Under the pieces are notes generated by a model. The model did not search any database, was not told the DNA's origin, and saw nothing but the letters and a program-made list of their open reading frames with translations. A DNA stretch of 64,000 nucleotides from positions 52,082 to 116,081 of the forward strand of contig JBBEAZ010000019.1 in the NCBI GenBank assembly GCA_040882565.1, read 5' to 3'. How positions within the stretch are numbered: the first letter of the stretch is position 1; every line of letters begins with the position of its first letter. The stretch comes from CF-162 sp040882565. GTDB taxonomy: Bacteria; Chloroflexota; Dehalococcoidia; SM23-28-2; RBG-16-64-32. The translations under genes and the position numbers were made by a program. Positions 24,901-33,167 of this stretch are shown in pieces.

Positions 24901-25743
24901 ATGCCGACCCTCTTGGTCGCCTCGCCGACATCGCTCTCGGGCAAGACCACAGTCGCCGTGGCAATCGGGCGAGCCCTGCGACGGGACGGGGTGAACGCTT
25001 CATTCGAGCGTCGGGGAGACGGCGCCGACGCGGACCGCCGCACATTCGCGGCCCTCAGTTCGTCCTCCGGCGACACGCATATCGTCGAGCTTGCTGCAGG
25101 CGATGCCACACAGGTGGCAGGCGCCCGTATTCTCGTGATCGCCACGCCCGAAACGGCTGACGAAGCGTCCGCGATGGCGCGTGCGGCGAGCGAGGCCCTG
25201 GCGGGGGTCATCCTCAACCGCGCACCAGCCCGCGACGGCGAAGCCGGCAGCGACTACGTCGGGGTTGCACCGCTCCTGGTGATCCCGGAAGACCGGATAC
25301 TCGCCGCGCCCACACTGGCTGTTGTAGCGGCCGCGCTCGAGGCGGAGACCGAGAACCTCGAGGAAAACGCGCTGCTCACCCTGGACGAGCCGGTGATCGC
25401 CTCGATCGCCGCAGACCCCGGGCAGGCCTACTTCGACCGCACGCGCGCCAGCTCCGTGATCGTCCGCAGCGACAAGCCGGACCTGCAGCTCGCTGCCTTG
25501 AACGCCGGTGCCGAGTGCATGATCATCACGGGCGGGCTGCCGCTGCTCTCCTACGTCCGGGACCGCGTCGCCGCAGACGAGATTCCGCTGCTGACGACGG
25601 CACTGGACACCACAGACGCGGTGAAGGTAATCGAGGGTCTGTACGGCGCCGCGCCGTTCGCGGCCTCGGAAGAGAAGCTCAAGCGCCTCGACGCGCTCTT
25701 TGCCGGTTTCGGCGCTGCGCAGCTGTTCGCCGCGACGTCCTAG
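24901..25743 (+). CDS. P-loop / DRTGG domain protein (BioD-like, Pta-associated type)
   Basis: A 280-residue protein. The N-terminal half is a dethiobiotin-synthetase-like P-loop domain (VASPTSLSGKTTVAVAIGRAL, with GKT at 14-16). The C-terminal half is a DRTGG domain, recognisable from LQLAALNAGAECMIITGGLPLLSYV and the terminal VKVIEGLYG. This domain order matches the N-terminal part of long phosphotransacetylases and their stand-alone relatives, whose role is thought to be regulatory. No phosphotransacetylase gene is adjacent. A TATGAT box lies 12 nt before the ATG. The stop overlaps that of the convergent zinc-ribbon gene. Confidence 0.75.
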   Translation: MPTLLVASPTSLSGKTTVAVAIGRALRRDGVNASFERRGDGADADRRTFAALSSSSGDTHIVELAAGDATQVAGARILVIATPETADEASAMARAASEALAGVILNRAPARDGEAGSDYVGVAPLLVIPEDRILAAPTLAVVAAALEAETENLEENALLTLDEPVIASIAADPGQAYFDRTRASSVIVRSDKPDLQLAALNAGAECMIITGGLPLLSYVRDRVAADEIPLLTTALDTTDAVKVIEGLYGAAPFAASEEKLKRLDALFAGFGAAQLFAATS

Positions 25744-26324
25744 ACGCTGCGGCTGCGACGCGGCTTATGCTGCTCTTCGTCCGCGATCGCATCCGCGTCG
25801 GAGGTCATCTCCCGCTCGACCGCAACCGTGGCGGGAGGCGGCGCTGGTGCGGCGGGCCGAACCGGCTGGGGTGGTGGCGGTGGCTCGGGGGCGGCGCCGC
25901 GACGCTCGGTCGCGCAGTACGGGCAGGCGACCCAGTTGAAGCTGAGGAGTTGCTCGCACTTAACGCAAGTGTCTTTGAGTTGCGTGGCGCAGAACGGGCA
26001 GATGCGCCAGCCCTGTTCGACAAAGCGGCGGCACGAAGGGCACATCCCTTCGTCGCCGATCTCGCGCAAGAGCGCTTCCTCTTCAAGGGACCGTGCGTAC
26101 GACTCTTCGAGCGTCTCGCGCGGCCGCAGCATCAGGTAGAGGGCCAGCCCCGGGATGTTGAAGCCGGGAAAGAACACTCCGGCGACGAAGACCGCCAACA
26201 CCTGCAGTCCGAGGTCGCGTGTGCGCTCGCGGATGTCCCTGTAGACCCAGACGATGATGCTCAACCAGAGCAGGAGCGCCCAGACACCGCCGATTAACGC
26301 CGCGAGAATCGCAATATCTTCCAT
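25740..26324 (-). CDS. Two-span membrane protein with double zinc ribbon
   Basis: A 194-residue protein. Two hydrophobic segments at about 7-27 and 40-67 form a membrane hairpin, followed by two zinc ribbons built from CPSC, CPFC, CVKC and CPYC at about 93-137. A Pro/Ala-rich tail ends in a basic KPRRSRSV. Such double-zinc-ribbon membrane proteins are frequent in Chloroflexota and Actinobacteria but are uncharacterised. GATAAA lies 6 nt before the ATG, on the border of the leaderless pattern, and AAAGGA could instead serve as a ribosome-binding site. It is divergent from the RNA methyltransferase gene. Confidence 0.7.
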   Translation of the reverse strand: MEDIAILAALIGGVWALLLWLSIIVWVYRDIRERTRDLGLQVLAVFVAGVFFPGFNIPGLALYLMLRPRETLEESYARSLEEEALLREIGDEGMCPSCRRFVEQGWRICPFCATQLKDTCVKCEQLLSFNWVACPYCATERRGAAPEPPPPPQPVRPAAPAPPPATVAVEREMTSDADAIADEEQHKPRRSRSV

Positions 26325-26466
26325 AAGTCCTTTATCCTGATCTACCGGTCCGTGCTCCGGCCATTATACAAGCGGCCGTGTACACACTTCATCAGACTAT
26401 AACGCGGCTGCGGCGTCTGTGGCTGCGGCGCGATGCGCTCTATACACTGATAGCGAGAGAATCGAA

Positions 26467-27684
26467 ATGAGGCGAAAACACCGCGAAAAGCGCTTCGAGC
26501 CGCCCATCCGTGCGGAATTGACGTTATCTGACATGGCGTTCGAGGGGGGTGTCGTCGCCGGTCACGAAGACCGTACCGTTTTCGTGGATTACGGGCTCCC
26601 TGGTGAACGCGTGATCGCGGAAATCGAGCGGGAACGCGCCGGGGTCCTCTTCGGCCGCGTCGTCGAAGTACTGGAAGCCTCGCCTGACCGCGTCGAGGCA
26701 CCCTGCGAGTACTTCGGCGAGTGCGGCGGTTGCCAGTGGCAGCACGTCTCTTACGAGCGGCAGCTCGAATTGAAGCGTCAGATCGTTTCTGACCAACTGC
26801 GGCGAATTGGCCGTTTCGAGGACGCCCCGGTCTCACCGACCGTCGGCGCGGAGAACCCCTGGGGCTATCGCAATCACGTTCGCTTCACAGCCAAATCGCG
26901 CGGAGAGATCGGGTTCGTGCGACGTGGCACACACCGCTTCCTCCGCATTGACCGTTGTTTGATCGCCGATCAATGGGTAAACGACGTCATCCCCTTGCTG
27001 CAGGGCAAGGCGGGTGGCCTTCACCAGGTGGCGATCCGGCGCGGCGTGAATACCGGCGAGGTGCTCGTCCAGCCGGACCTCGCCAGCATCGGCGCGCCGG
27101 TGCCTTCGGGGCAGAAGTACTACCACGAGGAGCTGCTGGGCCACCGCTTTCGCATCTCCAGCCCCTCTTTTTTCCAAACAAACTCGCCCCAGGCCGAGCG
27201 ACTGATACGTCTGGCGGAAGAAGGCCTCCACCTCCAGTCGGAAGATACCCTCGCCGACGCCTATGCCGGCGTCGGCACCTTCGCTGTAGTGCTCGCCTCA
27301 CGGGTCAAGCGCGTGATCGCAATCGAGGAGTCATCCGCCGCCGTCGCTGACGCGGCCGTGAACGCCGCCGGCTCGCCAAACATCGAATACTACTGCGGCA
27401 AGGTTGAGGACGTCCTCTCCGAGTTGCTGGACGAGATCGACGCGCTGATCCTCGACCCGCCGCGCGCGGGCGTCCACCCGGCTGCGCTCCAGGCCGTGCT
27501 CCGCAAGGCGCCTTCGCGGATCGCTTACGTCTCCTGCGATCCGGCAACGCTGGCGCGCGACCTACGCCTGCTCGTGGACGGCCTTTCGGATGGCGCACAC
27601 TATGAGCTGTTGGACGTCACACCCGTCGATATGTTCCCCCAGACGCACCATATCGAATGCGTCGCCAGCCTCCGTCTCGCCTGA
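26467..27684 (+). CDS. RNA (uracil-C5)-methyltransferase, RlmD/TrmA family
   Basis: A 405-residue SAM-dependent enzyme that methylates a uridine in rRNA or tRNA. It has an N-terminal TRAM domain (about 12-65), an iron-sulfur cluster motif CEYFGECGGCQWQH with a fourth cysteine in IDRCLIAD, the SAM motif LADAYAGVGTFAV and the catalytic segment ALILDPPRAGVHP followed by IAYVSCDPATLARDL, in which the Cys attacks uracil. The cluster favours an RlmD/RlmC-like rRNA enzyme, but the target position cannot be fixed. An ATG was chosen after TACACT and a GCGAGAG sequence; an upstream GTG/ATG extension lacks similarity. The maf gene follows after 2 nt. Confidence 0.9.
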   Translation: MRRKHREKRFEPPIRAELTLSDMAFEGGVVAGHEDRTVFVDYGLPGERVIAEIERERAGVLFGRVVEVLEASPDRVEAPCEYFGECGGCQWQHVSYERQLELKRQIVSDQLRRIGRFEDAPVSPTVGAENPWGYRNHVRFTAKSRGEIGFVRRGTHRFLRIDRCLIADQWVNDVIPLLQGKAGGLHQVAIRRGVNTGEVLVQPDLASIGAPVPSGQKYYHEELLGHRFRISSPSFFQTNSPQAERLIRLAEEGLHLQSEDTLADAYAGVGTFAVVLASRVKRVIAIEESSAAVADAAVNAAGSPNIEYYCGKVEDVLSELLDEIDALILDPPRAGVHPAALQAVLRKAPSRIAYVSCDPATLARDLRLLVDGLSDGAHYELLDVTPVDMFPQTHHIECVASLRLA

Positions 27685-27686
27685 GC

Positions 27687-28316
27687 GTGGCCAGGCTCGT
27701 CCTCGCTTCGGCTTCTCCCCGCCGCAAAGAGTTGCTGGCTCGCCTCGGGATCCCCTTCGACGTGCGCCCGGTGGACATCAGTGAGGATCCTGGTCGCTCC
27801 ACCAACCCGCAGATCGTCGCGCGCCGTCTCGCCCGCGCGAAGGCTGAAGCGGCGCGCCTGATCGACGAGCACGCACCGGTCCTCGCCGCGGACACCGTGG
27901 TGGCTCTCGACGGTCGGATTTTCGGCAAGCCTGCTGACGCTGACGAGGCGCGGGAGATGCTCCGGACGCTACGCGGGCGGACGCACGAGGTCGTCAGCGC
28001 CGTGGCCCTCCTGCCGCTGGGCAAGCGATCGGCGCTCTCACGGCACCCCGTGACCCGTGTGACCACGCGCGAGTACACACACGACGAGATCGAGGCGTCC
28101 GTCGCGAGCGGCGTCCCGTTGGACAAAGCAGGAGCTTACGCCATCCAGGACTCCTCGCTGCACCCGGTCGGGCGCTACGAGGGGTGCTACTGCAACGTGG
28201 TGGGGCTTTCGCTGTGGGCAACGATTGAGCTCCTGCGCAAAATGGGTGAGCCACCGGACGTGAGGGCAGTGCAGTTTCTCCCCGAATGCGCCATGTGTCC
28301 GCTGAAGCATTCATAA
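27687..28316 (+). CDS. maf: Maf-like nucleoside triphosphate pyrophosphatase
   Basis: A 209-residue house-cleaning enzyme that hydrolyses dTTP/UTP or modified nucleotides to monophosphates. It has the family opening LVLASASPRRKELLARLGI, the catalytic VLAADTVVALDGRIFGKP and GAYAIQDSSLHPVGRYEGCYCNVVGL. The last motif (Q-G-like QD followed by I-x-G-x-Y-x-N-V-x-G-L) is slightly altered. A short C-terminal tail with CAMC is unusual. The GTG just before LVLASAS was chosen because the family starts there. It is the last gene of the operon with the RNA methyltransferase. Confidence 0.88.
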   Translation: MARLVLASASPRRKELLARLGIPFDVRPVDISEDPGRSTNPQIVARRLARAKAEAARLIDEHAPVLAADTVVALDGRIFGKPADADEAREMLRTLRGRTHEVVSAVALLPLGKRSALSRHPVTRVTTREYTHDEIEASVASGVPLDKAGAYAIQDSSLHPVGRYEGCYCNVVGLSLWATIELLRKMGEPPDVRAVQFLPECAMCPLKHS

Positions 28317-28357
28317 GTGTGTTGACTGTTTCTCAACGTTCGTTAACTGTCGGTAAA

Positions 28358-28386
28358 CTGACCGCCCTCACCCTTCATCCTACGAT
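28358..28386 (+). promoter_or_regulatory. Promoter of the 27-codon mini-gene
   Basis: CTGACC (28358-28363) and TACGAT (28381-28386) are 17 nt apart, a good sigma-70-type arrangement. The leader to the mini-gene ATG would be about 50 nt. The upstream sequence also has TTGACT, TTAACT and TAAACT, so a second promoter is possible. Confidence 0.45.
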
Positions 28387-28445
28387 TGCTTCACATAACG
28401 CCAACGCGCTGGAGTATTCGTGACGCACCCGGGGAGGGTAGCGAT

Positions 28446-28529
28446 ATGGAGGGGAACCGAATCAGCGGCGACGGGAGCGAACGAGGACAAGTCCTCGTGC
28501 TGGTTTCCCTTCTCAGCGTAATCGTCTAA
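28446..28529 (+). CDS. 27-residue mini-protein with hydrophobic tail (TadE/G-like start)
   Basis: The reading frame is preceded by GGGGAGGG 6 nt before the ATG and is flanked by its own promoter and an intrinsic terminator, so it looks expressed. The product is charged for 14 residues and then ends in GQVLVLVSLLSVIV. That tail matches the start of Tad/TadG-type pilus proteins (the gene at 61374 has GQSLVLFAVLLPVMAMIVAL), but the frame stops at once. It may be a real small membrane peptide, a leader peptide, or the remnant of a truncated Tad gene. It is too short for firm judgement. Confidence 0.45.
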   Translation: MEGNRISGDGSERGQVLVLVSLLSVIV

Positions 28530-28550
28530 GGGGTGCGCTGAGACTCCACG

Positions 28551-28578
28551 AAGGCCGCCTGTAAGGGCGGCCTTTCTT
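28551..28578 (+). terminator. Intrinsic terminator
   Basis: A perfect 9-bp stem, AAGGCCGCC and GGCGGCCTT, encloses the loop TGTAAG and runs into TCTT. It lies 21 nt after the stop of the mini-gene and before the helicase promoter. Confidence 0.85.
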
Positions 28579-28653
28579 CACGTTGCCCCAAAGGTTTGTT
28601 GGCAACCGCTGCACTCCCGACATAACCAATCCGAACACTTGTACACTTCAAGT

Positions 28654-30873
28654 ATGACCGCCCCCGTAAAACCCATTCTGCAGAACCTCAATCCCCGGCA
28701 ACGAGAGGCCGTTGAGCAAACCGAGGGGCCTTTGCTGATACTCGCTGGGCCCGGCTCCGGCAAGACCCGGGTGATCGCCCACCGCATCGCCTACCTCGTG
28801 CAGGAACAGCGGGTGCGGCCGCGAAACATCCTCGCGGTCACGTTCACCAACAAGGCAGCGCGGGAGATGCGCGACCGCGTCTACGCCCTCGTCGGCGAGG
28901 AGCCGGGCCGCGACATAACACTGGGCACATTCCACGCTGTCTGCGCGCGGATTCTGCGCATCGAAGGTGAGGCTATCGGCATCCCGCGGTCGTTCACGAT
29001 CTACGACGACGCCGACCAAATCACGGCCGTAAAGCGGGCGTTGGAGGATATGGGCCTCGACATCCGCCGGGTCGCTCCGCGAGCCGTGCTGTCAGCGATC
29101 TCGAAGGCCAAGAGCGAGTTGCAGGGGCCGCGACAGTTCGCGGCGCTGGTCGCGGATTACTTTCAGGAGGTGACCTCGCGCGTGTATCTGCGCTACCAGG
29201 AGCTGCTGGAGGAAAGCGGGGCGCTGGACTTCGACGACATACTGTTGAAGACCGTCCAGCTCTACCAGGACCGCGAAGACGTGCTGGAGAGGCACGCCGA
29301 GCGCTGGGGTTACATCCATATCGACGAGTTCCAGGACACGAACATCGCCCAGTACATCCTCGCCAAGCAGTGGGCTTCGGCGCACCGGAACATCTGCGTG
29401 GTCGGCGACCCCGATCAGTCGATCTACACCTGGCGCGCGGCGGACATCCGCAACATCCTCAACTTCGAGCATGACTTCTCGGACGCGAAGGTGGTCATCC
29501 TGGATCAGAACTATCGTTCAACGCAGACCATCCTCGATTCGGCGCATTCCGTGATCGCTCTCAATAAGCAACGCAAGGAGAAGAACCTCTGGACCGAAAA
29601 CGGCGCCGGCGGGCCCGTCGTCGTACACGAAGCTTATGACCACGAGGAAGAGGCTGTCTTCGTCGCAGAGGAGATCCGCCGGCTGATCCGTGAAGACGGT
29701 CGCGCGCACAAGGACATCGCTGTGATGTACCGTACGAACGCGCAGTCCCGACCGATGGAAGAAGCGCTGGTGCGGCGCAACATCCCCTATCGACTCGTCG
29801 GCGGCACCCGCTTCTACGAACGGCGCGAAGTAAAGGACTTGCTGGCGTATCTGCGGCTCGTTCAGAACCCATTTGACTCCGTGGCGCTGATGCGGGTGAT
29901 CAACAAGCCTTCACGAGGCATCGGCGAGCGGACGTTGGCCGAACTGGCCCGCTGGGCGCGCGAGAAGGGTATCCCGCCATACGCCGCGCTCCAGCTTGTC
30001 GCCGAGACAGAGAGGGATACACCCGAAGGTCCGACGAGCCTGCACCCGTTCCAGAAGCGGACGGCGGGCGCGCTCCTCCGTTTCCTCGGAATGACCAACG
30101 AAATGATCGAGCGAGCGAAGACGGAAACCCTGTCGGCGCTCTTGGACGCCGTGATCGACCGCACGGACTATAAGCCGTTTATCATGGCCGACGAGGACGG
30201 CGAGGAACGCTGGGAGAACGTGCAGGAGCTGCGCGCCGTCGTCATCCAGTACGACGAATTGAAGCCGGAGCACGCGCTGGCGTCGTTTCTGGAAGACGTC
30301 GCGCTAATCACCGACGTTGACGATATGGAGGAATCCGACTCGGTGACCCTGATCACGCTGCACGCGGCGAAGGGACTGGAGTTCCCGGTCGTCTTCATCG
30401 TCGGCCTTGAGGAAGGCATCCTGCCCCACATGCGCTCGCTGGAGAGCGGTAACCCCGAGCAACTCGAGGAGGAGCGCCGCCTCTGCTACGTGGGCATGAC
30501 GCGTGCGAAGCAGCAACTGTACCTCGTGCGCGCGTTCCGGCGCGCGTTCAGCGGCCACAACCCGCCATCCCGTTTCCTGGCCGACATTCCACAGAACCTA
30601 ATCGCCGTGAGCCAGCGAGCGACCCAGGCGCAATTCTTCGCGCCGTCGCGCTACCGGCATGTCGTCCGGGAGGAGGGCAACTCGCGCCCGGCGATGCCGG
30701 CTGACTCCTTCGCGGCGGGCGACCACGTACGGCACGAGAAGTTCGGCGACGGCATCGTCGTCTCCTCTGAACCATCGGGGCGGGACTACCAGGTCGTCGT
30801 CGCCTTCCAGGGCGAGGCCGGGATCAAAAAGCTGCTGCTATCCTTCGCGCCCCTCGAGAAGATCGAGGCGTGA
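28654..30873 (+). CDS. pcrA: ATP-dependent DNA helicase, UvrD/PcrA family
   Basis: A 739-residue superfamily 1A helicase that unwinds DNA 3' to 5' in repair and plasmid replication. Motifs in order are LNPRQREAV (Q motif), ILAGPGSGKTR (Walker A), FTNKAAREMRDR, HIDEFQDTN (Walker B), VGDPDQSIYTWRAAD, YRTNAQSR, LITLHAAKGLEFPVVF and YVGMTRAKQQLYL. The C-terminal GDHVRHEKFGDGIVVSSE is the Tudor-like domain that binds RNA polymerase in PcrA. TACACT ends 6 nt before the chosen ATG, which suggests a leaderless mRNA; a TTG five codons upstream overlaps the box. It overlaps the next gene by 4 nt. Confidence 0.95.
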   Translation: MTAPVKPILQNLNPRQREAVEQTEGPLLILAGPGSGKTRVIAHRIAYLVQEQRVRPRNILAVTFTNKAAREMRDRVYALVGEEPGRDITLGTFHAVCARILRIEGEAIGIPRSFTIYDDADQITAVKRALEDMGLDIRRVAPRAVLSAISKAKSELQGPRQFAALVADYFQEVTSRVYLRYQELLEESGALDFDDILLKTVQLYQDREDVLERHAERWGYIHIDEFQDTNIAQYILAKQWASAHRNICVVGDPDQSIYTWRAADIRNILNFEHDFSDAKVVILDQNYRSTQTILDSAHSVIALNKQRKEKNLWTENGAGGPVVVHEAYDHEEEAVFVAEEIRRLIREDGRAHKDIAVMYRTNAQSRPMEEALVRRNIPYRLVGGTRFYERREVKDLLAYLRLVQNPFDSVALMRVINKPSRGIGERTLAELARWAREKGIPPYAALQLVAETERDTPEGPTSLHPFQKRTAGALLRFLGMTNEMIERAKTETLSALLDAVIDRTDYKPFIMADEDGEERWENVQELRAVVIQYDELKPEHALASFLEDVALITDVDDMEESDSVTLITLHAAKGLEFPVVFIVGLEEGILPHMRSLESGNPEQLEEERRLCYVGMTRAKQQLYLVRAFRRAFSGHNPPSRFLADIPQNLIAVSQRATQAQFFAPSRYRHVVREEGNSRPAMPADSFAAGDHVRHEKFGDGIVVSSEPSGRDYQVVVAFQGEAGIKKLLLSFAPLEKIEA

Positions 30874-31292
30874 CCGTTCGCCCGGCCCGCCTCACCGACG
30901 CCGACACCATCTTCGAGATGCTCGGCCGCTTCGCTACAAGCTACGCCCCCGACCGCGCCGTCTTCGACGAGTCACTGCCCCAGATGATCGCCGACGACCG
31001 CGTCACCTTGCTGATCGCCGAGGAGCACACCGCCGCCGTTGGCTACGTGATGGCGGTGGAGTTCCAGACGCTCTTCGCCAACGGGAGCGTCGTGCAAGTG
31101 GAGGAACTCTTCGTCGAGGAGGAGTCACGCGGACGTGGGATGGGCCGAGCGCTCCTGGACACGGTCCTCGCGTGGTCTAGGGAGCGTCAGGCCGTCGAGG
31201 TGACGGTTCCGACGCGCCGTGCCGGTGACTACTATGAGCGGCTTGGTTTCGAGCGCGCGGCGGAGTATTTCAGGCTGCGGTTGACCGCCTGA
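30870..31292 (+). CDS. GNAT family N-acetyltransferase
   Basis: A 140-residue acetyltransferase with the acetyl-CoA loop ESRGRGMGRALLDTVLAWS (R-x-x-G-x-G/A) and a terminal DYYERLGFERAAEYFRL, the usual end of the fold. The strand VQVEELFVEEE before the loop is also standard. The GTG start overlaps the helicase stop by 4 nt, so it is translated with it, although no functional link is obvious. The substrate is unknown; amino-acid N-termini, amines and antibiotics are all possible for this family. Confidence 0.82.
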   Translation: MTVRPARLTDADTIFEMLGRFATSYAPDRAVFDESLPQMIADDRVTLLIAEEHTAAVGYVMAVEFQTLFANGSVVQVEELFVEEESRGRGMGRALLDTVLAWSRERQAVEVTVPTRRAGDYYERLGFERAAEYFRLRLTA

Positions 31293-31346
31293 CCCTGTCC
31301 CGCACCGGTGGTAACATAGGGCCACAACACGGGGGAGGGAACCAAC

Positions 31347-32522
31347 ATGACAACCGCAACGGAGATCCACGGCATCTGCCAGCCTGGCTACGAGCGTATC
31401 CGCGACGCTTTCGCGCGGAATTTCGAGGAACACGGCGAGATCGGCGCTGCGCTTTCGCTGGTCGTCGACGGTGAGCCTGTCGTCGACATCTGGGGTGGGC
31501 ACGCCGACCCGGCGCGCACGCGGCCCTGGGAGCAGGACACGATCGTCAACACCTTCTCGACGACAAAGGGGATCACGACCGTCTGCGCTCTGCGCCTCGT
31601 AGAGCAAGGCAAGCTGGATCTGGACGCGCCCGTTGCCACCTACTGGCCGGAGTTCGCGCAGGCCGGCAAGGAGAAGATTACGGTCCGCCAGTTGATGAGC
31701 CACCGCGCTGGTCTTCCTGCCGTCAAAGACATTATCCCTGTCGAGCACTCACACTCCTGGGAGCCGCTCGTCAATGCACTCGCCGCCCAGGAGCCCTGGT
31801 GGGAACCCGGAACTGCGCACGGTTACCATGCCGTCACGTTCGGCAGCCTCGTCGGCGAGGTTATCCGCCGCGTCAGCGGCAAGAGCGTTGGTACCTTCTG
31901 GCGGGAGGAAGTCGCCGAGCCGTTCGGCATTGACTTCCATATCGGCTTTGGGTCGGAGAAGGACTCTCGCGTCGCCGAAATGATCCCTGCCGAACTCGCC
32001 AGCATCGACCCCGAGAACTCCTTCGCCAGGGCGCTCATGAACCCGATGTCCGTCAGCTTCAAGGCGTTCATGATAACGCCGCTGCTGATGGTGAATCCCA
32101 CTTACATGAACACGCGTGAATGGCGTGCAGCCGAGATCCCGGCTGCCAACGGCCACGGCACAGCGCGCGCCCTCGCCCGTCTTTACGGCGCACTAGCCAC
32201 CGGCGGTGAACTGGACGGTGCGCCGGTGCTCAAGCCGGAGACTATCGACATGGCCCGCGAGGAACAATCCTCAGGCGAAGACATCGTCCTGTTGATGCCA
32301 ACGCGCTTCGGTACCGGTTTCATGCTTGATGTGCCGGAGTACCAGGTGACGCCGACGGGCGCGCTGTTCGGCCACCCCGGCCTCGGCGGCTCCTTCGGCT
32401 TTGCCGACCCGGATGCCCGCATTGGCATGGGCTACGTCATGAACCAGATGATGTTCCCCGGGGCCGACCTCATCGACGTGCGATGGCAAGGCATGCTTCC
32501 GGCGATCTACGCCTCGGTCTAG
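31347..32522 (+). CDS. Beta-lactamase-fold serine hydrolase (class C / EstB-like)
   Basis: A 391-residue protein of the serine beta-lactamase-like superfamily. The catalytic SxxK is STTK (Ser71, Lys74) within NTFSTTKGITTVCALRLVEQGKL. The family's LMSHRAGLP and a C-terminal GHPGLGGSFGFADP (the HxG-like segment that closes the active site) are present. There is no signal peptide, which argues for a cytoplasmic esterase or lactonase rather than a secreted beta-lactamase. A GGGGGAGGG ribosome-binding site precedes the ATG. Convergent with the methyltransferase gene, the stop codons overlapping. Confidence 0.88.
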   Translation: MTTATEIHGICQPGYERIRDAFARNFEEHGEIGAALSLVVDGEPVVDIWGGHADPARTRPWEQDTIVNTFSTTKGITTVCALRLVEQGKLDLDAPVATYWPEFAQAGKEKITVRQLMSHRAGLPAVKDIIPVEHSHSWEPLVNALAAQEPWWEPGTAHGYHAVTFGSLVGEVIRRVSGKSVGTFWREEVAEPFGIDFHIGFGSEKDSRVAEMIPAELASIDPENSFARALMNPMSVSFKAFMITPLLMVNPTYMNTREWRAAEIPAANGHGTARALARLYGALATGGELDGAPVLKPETIDMAREEQSSGEDIVLLMPTRFGTGFMLDVPEYQVTPTGALFGHPGLGGSFGFADPDARIGMGYVMNQMMFPGADLIDVRWQGMLPAIYASV

Positions 32523-33088
32523 GCGGGTTTGCGAGTCCGGAAGTCGAAGCCGCCCTCTTTCCTGACGTTGACGGCGACGTCGCCGAACCCTGCGCCCTCC
32601 AGTCGCGGCTGAAGCTTGGCAGGATCCACCGGCACGCATGTGTCCATGATGTGGAACAGCCGCCAGCGCAGACTCGGTGTGCTGTCCGACCCGACGTAGA
32701 GCGCGCCAGGCCGCAGCACACGGCAGATCTCTGTGAAAAGCTTGTCCTGGAGAGGTTGCGAGGGCACGTGGTGGAGCATTGTGAAACAGACAGCGGCGGA
32801 GAAAACGCCGTCCGGAAACGACATTTGCGTGGCATCGCCCTCGACGACAGTGACGTTTGTGCCTTCGAGTCTCGACTTGAGCTGGGCAGCGAGTTTCGTA
32901 TCGATCTCCACGGCAGTGAGCTTGGACACTCGTTCGCGTAGCCAGTCGGTCGTAAGACCGGGACCAGGCCCGACCTCGAGGAGGTTGTCGCCCAGCTCAA
33001 CGTCCTTAAGGATCCAGGGCAGCATGTGCTCCTGGACGATCGTTGCCCAACCGTCCGAGCGGCAGTACCAGCGGTGAATCAAGTTCAT
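32519..33088 (-). CDS. Class I SAM-dependent methyltransferase
   Basis: A 189-residue methyltransferase. Motif I is LLEVGPGPGLTTDWL, the post-I acidic strand is LTAVEIDTKLAAQL, and VVEGDATQMSFPDGVFSAAVCFTMLHHVP gives motifs II-III. It resembles UbiE/COQ5-like enzymes acting on small molecules or lipids. The substrate is unknown. The ATG that begins MNLIHRWYCRSDGWA was chosen because a TATACT box ends exactly 6 nt upstream; a longer frame extends upstream past the box. It is divergent from the mechanosensitive channel gene. Confidence 0.85.
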   Translation of the reverse strand: MNLIHRWYCRSDGWATIVQEHMLPWILKDVELGDNLLEVGPGPGLTTDWLRERVSKLTAVEIDTKLAAQLKSRLEGTNVTVVEGDATQMSFPDGVFSAAVCFTMLHHVPSQPLQDKLFTEICRVLRPGALYVGSDSTPSLRWRLFHIMDTCVPVDPAKLQPRLEGAGFGDVAVNVRKEGGFDFRTRKPA

Positions 33089-33167
33089 CCCCGGAGTATA
33101 TTCGCTCCATTTGCCTGCTGCGCGCCAATTGCCTAGCCTGTAGTCTGAGCGGAAAGGAGCCGCGCCG

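Noticed and set aside
31347..32522. True beta-lactamase
   Set aside because: There is no signal peptide, and the sequence around SxxK and the closing motif fits EstB-like esterases.
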